64,000 bases of DNA from PGYR01 sp041675005 (GTDB taxonomy: Bacteria; Bacteroidota; Ignavibacteria; Kapaibacteriales; UBA2268), in the NCBI GenBank assembly GCA_041675005.1, contig JBAYUQ010000009.1, positions 43,337-107,336 on the forward strand, given 5' to 3'. Positions within the stretch are counted from its first letter, which is position 1; each line of letters starts with the position of its first letter. The notes beneath the pieces are model-generated. The model had not been told where the DNA came from and did no database searches. It saw only the letters and a program-made list of their open reading frames with translations. This document shows, in pieces, positions 36,072 to 41,962 of the stretch. The translations under genes and the position numbers were made by a program.

Positions 36072-36097
36072 ACCTTCTACAGGTAAATGTGGAAGGT
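36072..36097 (+). terminator. Rho-independent terminator
   Basis: A 10-bp stem ACCTTCTACA / TGTGGAAGGT (one G-T pair) with a 6-nt loop is followed by TTATTTTTT, 9 bp after the stop of the 130-residue protein gene. Confidence 0.75.
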
Positions 36098-36125
36098 TTA
36101 TTTTTTAAAAAACAGCTAATTAAAA

Positions 36126-36797
36126 ATGAAATATAAAAATATGAATACTAATAAAATGAAACACAAAATGGAATACGTTATAGGCGTAGATTATACTAAC
36201 ACAGATGATGTTGATACATTAATTGTCAATTCAAATTTACATTTAATATATGACATAAAAGATGATGAATTTACAACTTCGTATTACAAAGGACTGAACC
36301 AATTTAATGATTCTTCAGACTTTGGAGAATGTATAATGAAGGAGTTAAATAATATAATGGATATTTTATATTCTGATGAAGATATAGAGTACAGACTGTA
36401 TGTAAAAGGAGTTAAATATTTCGAAGAATTGCATGGAGTTAAAAACGAAATGTCTAAACAAGGGTTTAATTTAAATACACATTATTTATTGAATGGAAGT
36501 TTTGCTCAAATTCTTGGTTCAAGTGGATTCTTATATTCCCAAGGAGGTAACTTAGAAATAGATGAAAGGGCAGAGAATTACTATAGTTTTTTTACAACTA
36601 GTAATGTATGTCGATCAGAAAGCATCGATGAACTAATCAACCATGATAAGGAGCTACTAGATTGTATTATAAAATTAGAAAGAGAAACCAATGAAGTAAC
36701 TAAATACATAGCAGGTAAAGGTATTAAGACGGACTTGATAAGTGATGAAGTTAGAAGAATTGCCAAAGCCGCACTTGAAGGCAACCACAGAATGTAA
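36126..36797 (+). CDS. Hypothetical protein, paralogue of the next gene
   Basis: The protein has 223 residues, with several possible starts (Met 1, 6, 11 or 15). The core begins MEYVIGVDYTN. No family is recognised. The C-terminal segment IKTDLISDEVRRIAKAALEG, ending NHRM, matches the next gene's INTEIHLSDDVNRIANVAIN, ending NHRL. The two proteins are therefore diverged tandem duplicates. Each is followed by a related hairpin. Function unknown. Confidence 0.6.
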   Translation: MKYKNMNTNKMKHKMEYVIGVDYTNTDDVDTLIVNSNLHLIYDIKDDEFTTSYYKGLNQFNDSSDFGECIMKELNNIMDILYSDEDIEYRLYVKGVKYFEELHGVKNEMSKQGFNLNTHYLLNGSFAQILGSSGFLYSQGGNLEIDERAENYYSFFTTSNVCRSESIDELINHDKELLDCIIKLERETNEVTKYIAGKGIKTDLISDEVRRIAKAALEGNHRM

Positions 36798-36838
36798 GAG
36801 ACGCAGTAATGTGGCAAGGTTAAGTGATAGATATAAGT

Positions 36839-36867
36839 ATAGCATCTGCTAAAATAGCATGTGCTAT
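36839..36867 (+). repeat. Hairpin after the first paralogue, related to the terminator at 37587
   Basis: A 13-bp stem ATAGCATCTGCTA / TAGCATGTGCTAT with one mismatch and an AAA loop. The left arm shares AGCATCTGCTAAA with the terminator after the second paralogue. There is no T run here, so termination would be weak. Confidence 0.6.
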
Positions 36868-36894
36868 TATTAAAACAAAACAAAAGAGTTTATA

Positions 36895-37554
36895 ATGAAA
36901 AAAGATATAGACCTAATTCTAGGTATAGGTGGAGTAAGAAACACCAAACATAATGATATATTTAAGACTAATTGGGGGTTGTTCTATAAAAGTAAATATG
37001 GACTTCCTCAAAACCGTAATGTTAAATATACTTACTTAATAATTAATATAAACATAAACGAATTAGAAAGTCTACAAGATATTTTAATAAAAGAATTGGA
37101 TACAATTAATTCAAATTATACACCATCTGATCTTAAGACAATTAAAATATACTCACTATCAAAGTTTAATGAATTTATCAATGAAACGGGACTTAAAAAA
37201 TTAAGTGAAAGTTTAACACAATTTGATATAGATTTAAAGTACGAAATCCTCAAAGAGGATAACTACTTACACATCATCGGCGGAAAGAATGATACGATGC
37301 ATTGGGAATGGCATGATAAAGGTAGATTGTCTAGATTTGATTTTTATCTTGATTATTTTAAAAGGAACAAAAGGCAATGTTATGATAGTTTAGACTACAT
37401 AAGAAAATACGGCATTGGTCTATTTAAAGGCTTGTTAGGTGTACCAGATGTTGTTGAATCCTGTAAAAGAAATGGTATTAATACAGAGATACACTTATCT
37501 GATGATGTTAACAGAATCGCCAATGTTGCAATTAATGTTAATCATAGGTTGTAG
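36895..37554 (+). CDS. Hypothetical protein, paralogue of the preceding gene
   Basis: The protein has 219 residues, begins MKKDIDLILGIGG, and is polar with no signal peptide or membrane helix. The shared C terminus with the preceding gene is SDDVNRIANVAIN followed by NHRL; the rest has diverged strongly. A good terminator follows 32 bp downstream. No family is recognised. Confidence 0.6.
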   Translation: MKKDIDLILGIGGVRNTKHNDIFKTNWGLFYKSKYGLPQNRNVKYTYLIINININELESLQDILIKELDTINSNYTPSDLKTIKIYSLSKFNEFINETGLKKLSESLTQFDIDLKYEILKEDNYLHIIGGKNDTMHWEWHDKGRLSRFDFYLDYFKRNKRQCYDSLDYIRKYGIGLFKGLLGVPDVVESCKRNGINTEIHLSDDVNRIANVAINVNHRL

Positions 37555-37586
37555 GGTAACTACATTGCATTATCGCATAAAGAAGT

Positions 37587-37614
37587 ACAGCATCTGCTAA
37601 ACAGTAGGTGCTGT
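37587..37614 (+). terminator. Rho-independent terminator
   Basis: A 12-bp stem ACAGCATCTGCT / AGTAGGTGCTGT with two G-T pairs and an AAAC loop, followed by seven T. It resembles the hairpin at 36839-36867. Confidence 0.85.
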
Positions 37615-37706
37615 TTTTTTGTTGAGTTATCATTTATTCTTTTCGCTTTATTAATAACTAAACAATTGTTATATTGAGAGTAATGTAAATTATAACGCAG
37701 CTAATA

Positions 37707-37955
37707 ATGAAAAGAGAAACAGAACATAAAGTACATGAATTAATAGAACAAGCGTCTGATAAGTTCTATGACAAACATGGATTTGAACCTGATTTTGTCT
37801 ATATCAATAAAACGTATTATTTGCAACTGCTCAGAGAGAAGGAAGATTTACGCAGTATCATGGGTAGAATGGCTTATACTCTAGACAACAGAATTGTTAT
37901 GGGAATGAAGGTCAAACTTCATTGGAGAAAGAAGATTATTGTAAGGATGCAGTAA
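37707..37955 (+). CDS. Small hypothetical protein
   Basis: The protein has 82 residues, begins MKRETEHKVHELI and is basic, with an Asp/Phe-rich middle (KHGFEPDFVYINKTYY). No family is recognised. It is a separate short unit on the plus strand, convergent with the orphan Rhs tip and sharing the hairpin at 37958-37989. Confidence 0.45.
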   Translation: MKRETEHKVHELIEQASDKFYDKHGFEPDFVYINKTYYLQLLREKEDLRSIMGRMAYTLDNRIVMGMKVKLHWRKKIIVRMQ

Positions 37956-37957
37956 AA

Positions 37958-37989
37958 AAAATCCCCGACTATTGCTAGACGAGGATTTT
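37958..37989 (-). terminator. Bidirectional hairpin terminator
   Basis: AAAATCCCCG pairs with CGAGGATTTT (one mismatch) around a 12-nt loop. On the minus strand it is followed by eight T, so it best serves the Rhs remnant. On the plus strand it sits 3 nt after the stop of the 82-residue gene. Confidence 0.6.
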
Positions 37990-38017
37990 ACTTGATTACG
38001 GTATCTTATATTAAATA

Positions 38018-38614
38018 TCAAGCGTCTATTTCACTACTATATTTCTCACCCTCGGGAGCAAGACCAGACGGATCGCTGAACATAACTGGGTTATTATAAC
38101 TATAGTGATATGGACTATGCCCAGTAAAGATTTCCATTAGTGGATCTACTGACATGAACCTACCTGTCTCTGCATTATATAACCTTGTCCCCATCTGCAT
38201 ATATCCATTCTCTTTGGATTTATGACTTCCCATATACCCACGTTTAGGTATATCATCGGTGCTTTGGTGTTGGTTCTCACCATACGGTTCATAATCCGCA
38301 AATGTCAGAGTAGTATCATTATCCTTAATTTTCATACTTGTCGAATTCATATTGTCTAATATATTATATTCTTTCGTACCATCTGGATATATTTCTACTA
38401 GTCCATTAGCTGATAGATATTTGTCAGCATAAATTGTTAATCTTCTAGTACCCAATTTAGACTGCTTAGCATGATACACAGTTTTAACATCACCATAAGC
38501 TCCTATTTTAATATATACCCAACTAAAGGCTTTACAATTATCGCTAGTATCTGATTGGTATAATCGTTTACTTTCTAATTGATTATTCTTTTTAATTATT
38601 CTACATATTATTTT
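38018..38614 (-). pseudogene. Orphan Rhs C-terminal tip (truncated at the 5' end)
   Basis: The frame is open from an upstream stop at 38615-38617 to a TGA at 38018, about 199 codons, without an obvious start at its head; a GTG at 38479 would give 153 residues. It carries the Rhs repeat-associated core: GYMQMGTRLYNAETGRFM, SVDPLMEIF, SYNNPVMFSDPSGL. After the core only twelve residues remain (APEGEKYSSEID), so no toxin domain follows. The region upstream of the core also looks Rhs-derived (TLTFADYEPYGEN). It is read as a tip displaced from an Rhs locus, or a gene that lost its body. Intact giant Rhs genes lie on the other strand 9 kb away. Confidence 0.75.
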
Positions 38615-38681
38615 TTATTATCAATATAAGACGTACCTAATTCAGTATCAAATTCTTCACTCATACACACTCCGATATTTT

Positions 38682-38879
38682 TTAATACATAAGACCTGGG
38701 TTCTGCTCCCAGGCATCTATAAGTTTACCACCGCATTCGCAGCCTTCAGCTTTGCAAGATTTACATAGCTTGTGCCACTTACCACATTTGTCGCATTTCA
38801 CATTCACAGATTGCATCACATCAAGTTCACCAAATTCAGAGTTACACTTTTGGCAATTTCCTTTTTCTTTTAGAAGCAT
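38682..38879 (-). CDS. Small zinc-ribbon protein
   Basis: The start is taken as ATG at 38879 (MLLKEKGNCQ, 65 residues) rather than the upstream 38945, which runs into the neighbour's end. Eight Cys are arranged mainly as CxxC pairs: CQKC, CDKC, CKSC and a CECGG, consistent with two zinc ribbons. It lies between the interrupted gene and the Rhs tip on the minus strand. A DNA, RNA or protein-binding role is possible but not shown. Confidence 0.6.
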   Translation of the reverse strand: MLLKEKGNCQKCNSEFGELDVMQSVNVKCDKCGKWHKLCKSCKAEGCECGGKLIDAWEQNPGLMY

Positions 38880-38883
38880 TGTA

Positions 38884-39216
38884 TCAACCTTTAATAAATT
38901 TATATTTTTCACTACCCTTGACTTTACCATTTTTATCAAAATCATAAAGCAATATTAGAAAATCACCTTCTGAAGTATAAAATAGCTCATTCACCATCCG
39001 TTGACATAAGAGGGTATTATATGTAGGATGGTTTAAGAGTTTAACTTGTGTGTCAATGTCAAATTTAAATTTGAATTCATTTTCATTATTAATTTCAGAA
39101 AGCCGACTAATGTCAAATCCTTTAAAACTAAAACTTTCAGAAGATAAATAATTGAGATCATACTTACAGGTTCTATTTTTGAATAGATGTTTAGATACTA
39201 AAGTAAGTGGTGGCAA
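38884..39216 (-). CDS. Hypothetical protein, probably 3' part of an interrupted gene
   Basis: The protein has 110 residues from a TTG at 39216. No ATG is available near its head. The frame is the same as that of the gene upstream: codons between the two (reading TISCGELIIT) are open, and only the TAG at 39247-39249 separates them. The protein is polar, with FDIDTQVKLLNHPTYN and a Cys in TLLCQRMVNELFY. No family is recognised. It ends 5 bp before the zinc-ribbon start. Confidence 0.5.
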   Translation of the reverse strand: MPPLTLVSKHLFKNRTCKYDLNYLSSESFSFKGFDISRLSEINNENEFKFKFDIDTQVKLLNHPTYNTLLCQRMVNELFYTSEGDFLILLYDFDKNGKVKGSEKYKFIKG

Positions 39217-39246
39217 TGTGATGATTAATTCCCCACAACTGATAGT

Positions 39247-39717
39247 CTATTCTTCCGCGGCTATAAAGTTTGTAAGTTCCAAGCTATCAATATCGAAAGT
39301 ATAAGCGGCAGAGGAAAATCTTATATTATTATAGTCTAAAGTTGTCGCGTTATAAGAAAGATCCACTTGATTAGAATAATCAAGTAATCCTTCAAAGTGG
39401 TTCTTGTTCCAGTATAGGTCAAGGTCAGATGGAAATTCTAATTGCTCGTTTTTATTATTCGATACTTTATCAACTTTAAAGGTAAAGCCATTTTCTGTCT
39501 TAGGTAATTTGTTAAGTATTGTTTTACCGAGACCATAATATGGTAGTTGGTTAATATAAACTTCACCAATATTATGATCGTAAATCACAAGCGAATCTTT
39601 TAGAATTGGAATTCCGTTAAATTCGAAATCTTCATTCGAGATGAAATATTTACTTACACCTTTAACTATCTTATTATCATATGGTAAAACATCTGTAAAA
39701 TTCACAGTACACTCCAT
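39247..39717 (-). CDS. Hypothetical protein, probably 5' part of an interrupted gene
   Basis: The protein has 156 residues with ATG at 39717 and no signal peptide. It is beta-rich in pattern, with KYFISNEDFEFNGIPI and LVIYDHNIGEVYINQL. It ends NFIAAEE and a TAG, after which the same frame stays open into the next gene; together they would give a protein of about 278 residues. It is the first gene of the minus-strand set that runs to the Rhs tip. No family is recognised. It could be an immunity-type protein for an Rhs toxin, but that is a guess from context. Confidence 0.5.
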   Translation of the reverse strand: MECTVNFTDVLPYDNKIVKGVSKYFISNEDFEFNGIPILKDSLVIYDHNIGEVYINQLPYYGLGKTILNKLPKTENGFTFKVDKVSNNKNEQLEFPSDLDLYWNKNHFEGLLDYSNQVDLSYNATTLDYNNIRFSSAAYTFDIDSLELTNFIAAEE

Positions 39718-39761
39718 TTGTTAAAATACTATAATATGTATCTTCTCAGTGGAGCTAGGAA

Positions 39762-39924
39762 GGGTGTTTTGGCTAATCTTATAAACAGGGTGCCTCTTCG
39801 CGCTACTAGCCTTTGAGGATTACCACAACCCTGTATATACCAATAGCAAGACACCCCATATTTGATATGGGAGTGTCTCAATTCATTTGGTATATATACT
39901 TGAGAAATGTGGTAATTTCAAAGG
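39762..39924. repeat. Structured intergenic element with three complementary arms
   Basis: Arm B (about 39810-39860) can pair with arm C on its right: CCTTTGA 39810 with TCAAAGG ending 39924, ATTACCACA with TGTGGTAAT, GTATATACC with GGTATATA, and GACACCCC-ATAT with ATATGGGAGTGTC. Arm B can also pair with arm A on its left: GGGTGT 39762-39767 with ACACCC 39851-39856, and ACAGGGT 39785-39791 with ACCCTGT 39828-39834. The two folds exclude each other. The rest of the 434-bp gap (39718-40151) is AT-rich with no supported gene. It lies upstream of the interrupted gene on the minus strand and could be its leader, or a degenerate mobile repeat. Confidence 0.7.
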
Positions 39925-40151
39925 TACCAAAGAAAAGATTACTCTTTTACTTATTCTATTTATTTAGCAATATCATTACTATATGATATTGTCTTTTACA
40001 ATTATACGAAAATTTTCTTGTTGGGATATTATTTAATACAATATTTTGTTAATTTAGAAATAATAATGAAAATATAGGTCAAATATACAGATGCTAAATA
40101 AATGTATATACCTCTAATTTTAGTACGAAGTAAACAGAAAGACTATATAAT

Positions 40152-40985
40152 ATGATAAAAAGGGATTATTATTCAGTTAGAACAGGGAAAATAACATCAG
40201 ATCAAACAGTAAATTTTGATGTATTGATAAGAATGTTCAATATTACGTATAACAGATTAGAAAATGAAGGGTATTTTCAAAAGTATTTCGGTATTGACTG
40301 TAATGATGGATATATTTCTGGTGTTTTAGGTGAAGACATTGATGCAATTATGTTTATTAATTTAAGAAAGAATAATCTATATCCTATAAGTACTAACTTG
40401 ACACATTACACAGAGGATGATTTCTTTGACATTGTTGAATTTTTATATGACCATTGTTCTAAAGGAATAAGCGGACACTTTCACAATTGGTACAACTGTG
40501 GTTATCACTTTGACGAATTCAATGATATTGAGGGACAAAAATATTACAGAGAATTATTGAACCCCATACTTAAAAACTATAAAGACGGCTTCGAAATTTC
40601 GGATTCTGGAGAAATATTAATTCTTTCTGATAACGGACTATCGAATTTGTTTTTAGCAGACATTCCTACAAGTGATGAAGAGAATATTAAAAATAAAATT
40701 GATTCTGCTATCCTCAAATTCAGACGTTTTAAATCAACACTCGAAGATAGACGAGAAGCAATTAGAGAACTTGCAGATGTTTTAGAATTTCTTAGACCCA
40801 CTATAAAGAATCATTTAAACAAGAAAGACGAAAATGATCTTTTTAATATTGCGAATAATTTTGGAATTAGACACCACAACAAGGAACAGCAGACCGAATA
40901 TGATAAACCAATTTGGTATAGTTGGATTTTCTATTATTATTTAGCTACATTACATGCCGTTTTACGTATGAAAAGTAAGGAATGA
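40152..40985 (+). CDS. Hypothetical protein, possibly HEPN-like C-terminal half
   Basis: The protein has 277 residues. The N-terminal half is mixed with a His/Trp-rich stretch (SGHFHNWYNCGYHFDEF). The C-terminal half is helical and contains RPTIKNH (an R-x5-H spacing as in HEPN ribonucleases) and IRHHNKEQ, then an aromatic helix WYSWIFYYYLATLHAV. I do not recognise a curated family with certainty. An abortive-infection or toxin-like HEPN protein fits the island setting, but this rests on a short motif and could be wrong. It is a single gene, with no antitoxin-like partner directly beside it. Confidence 0.55.
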   Translation: MIKRDYYSVRTGKITSDQTVNFDVLIRMFNITYNRLENEGYFQKYFGIDCNDGYISGVLGEDIDAIMFINLRKNNLYPISTNLTHYTEDDFFDIVEFLYDHCSKGISGHFHNWYNCGYHFDEFNDIEGQKYYRELLNPILKNYKDGFEISDSGEILILSDNGLSNLFLADIPTSDEENIKNKIDSAILKFRRFKSTLEDRREAIRELADVLEFLRPTIKNHLNKKDENDLFNIANNFGIRHHNKEQQTEYDKPIWYSWIFYYYLATLHAVLRMKSKE

Positions 40986-41058
40986 AGAACTAAGAGTTAA
41001 GGCAATTTGTTAAATCTGGAAAAACTATTGTACTTCCATAGATAAGATCTTATATTTA

Positions 41059-41475
41059 TTAGATAGAATCTAAATCCTCTTTCTTATGTCTTATCCATGA
41101 GACGTTACTATCAATCCTAGAAAGATTTAAATCTTCTCTTAATGAGTTACGGAGACTCTTAATCAATGGATCAAGAGAAGCTTCATTTCTATTAACTCGA
41201 TTTTGAATAAATTCCCACACCAAATCAACTTGTTCTTCTGTACCAAATAGTTGTATCTGCGATAGCGTAAATTCTAGTTTAGATGTTCTTTCATCAGTTA
41301 ACTCTCTTTGAGCTATATCATTCGTTAATACATAATATGAATCGATTAGCACTTTCGTTGTAAGTTCCCTTCTCTTTTGTGCTATTTCCCTGAAGTTTGT
41401 GAATCGATGTGCAATTATCCAACCTATAACTGCTAAAACTATTGTTACTATAATTTGAACGTATTCCATAAACAT
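41059..41475 (-). CDS. Small membrane-anchored hypothetical protein
   Basis: The protein has 138 residues with one N-terminal membrane helix (YVQIIVTIVLAVIGWIIAH) and a cytoplasmic or periplasmic helical domain rich in Arg, Glu and Leu. The start is Met at 41475 or at 41469. No named family is recognised. It lies 8 bp after the 62-residue gene on the same strand, so they are likely co-transcribed. Confidence 0.6.
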   Translation of the reverse strand: MFMEYVQIIVTIVLAVIGWIIAHRFTNFREIAQKRRELTTKVLIDSYYVLTNDIAQRELTDERTSKLEFTLSQIQLFGTEEQVDLVWEFIQNRVNRNEASLDPLIKSLRNSLREDLNLSRIDSNVSWIRHKKEDLDSI

Positions 41476-41483
41476 ATCTCATC

Positions 41484-41648
41484 TCACAATATTTCTCTAT
41501 TAATATAATCTTCCAAGTTTCCTACAGTTATCTCTTCTGAATAGCATTGTGTATCTATTACTTGTTCTTTGAGATGGCTTCTAAAGATAGCTCTACCACT
41601 ACTTACTGATATTTCTTCTCCTTTGAATACACCATTTATCACTATCAT
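41484..41648 (-). CDS. Small hypothetical protein
   Basis: The start is taken as ATG at 41648 (MIVINGVFKGEEISV, 54 residues). An upstream Met at 41672 would add eight residues. It is a short beta-type sequence with a Cys in DTQCYSEE. No family is recognised. Proximity to the membrane protein gene is the main support for it being real. Confidence 0.4.
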   Translation of the reverse strand: MIVINGVFKGEEISVSSGRAIFRSHLKEQVIDTQCYSEEITVGNLEDYINREIL

Positions 41649-41672
41649 TATTTTTATTCTTTCCTTTATCAT

Positions 41673-41962
41673 CAGTAAACATTTCGCTAGTGTATTCGCT
41701 ACACAATACGAATAGATATTCTATACGTGCTGTCTCTCTCGTTAAGAATTGTGATGTATTTCAACATATTTACGGTAAAGTGAATATGTACTTTTAGAGT
41801 AAATAAATTTAAAAATATTTGTCAATTTAATATGAGGTTTAGATTATTATTTGAAAACAATACAGATTTTAATAAATCCACTATCTAATTAATAAATTCA
41901 CTAATAGATAACTAATAATGATTTCCTAAGTTTATCAAACAGGAAAACAAAAAAATCTTATA
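41673..41962. other. Intergenic region upstream of the lectin-Rhs operon
   Basis: This 290-bp AT-rich region carries no supported gene. It must hold the promoter of the plus-strand operon starting at 41963 and the start region of the small minus-strand genes. A small palindrome TATTCG-CGAATA lies near 41692-41715. No clear TTTG-N19-TAnnTTTG promoter was found. Confidence 0.4.

Larger units (their letters stand above)
32505..41700. mobile_element. Putative integrated accessory island
   Basis: A tyrosine integrase at the left edge, a LexA/CI-like repressor divergent from small genes, many short unrecognised proteins, an orphan Rhs tip, a probable broken gene and long AT-rich gaps contrast with the compact core genes to the left. 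I found no tRNA target, no direct-repeat attachment sites and no phage structural, conjugation or transposase genes. The right limit is arbitrary, set just before the lectin-Rhs operon. It may be a decayed prophage, an integrative element remnant, or simply a hypervariable locus. Confidence 0.45.

Noticed and set aside
36581..36883. Minus-strand frame of 100 residues across the end of the first paralogue and the following hairpin
   Set aside because: It reads through the hairpin and has the Ser/Leu-rich pattern of antisense to a helical protein.
38608..38664. An 18-residue frame (MSEEFDTELGTSYIDNKK) just upstream of the Rhs tip on the minus strand
   Set aside because: It is too short to support, is in another phase than the tip, and has no ribosome-binding site; it may be debris of a former gene.
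41673..41962. Looked for a TTTG-N19-TAnnTTTG promoter ahead of the lectin gene
   Set aside because: A TTTG with TAGATTAT at the right distance exists but has two mismatches in the -7 box, too weak to list.
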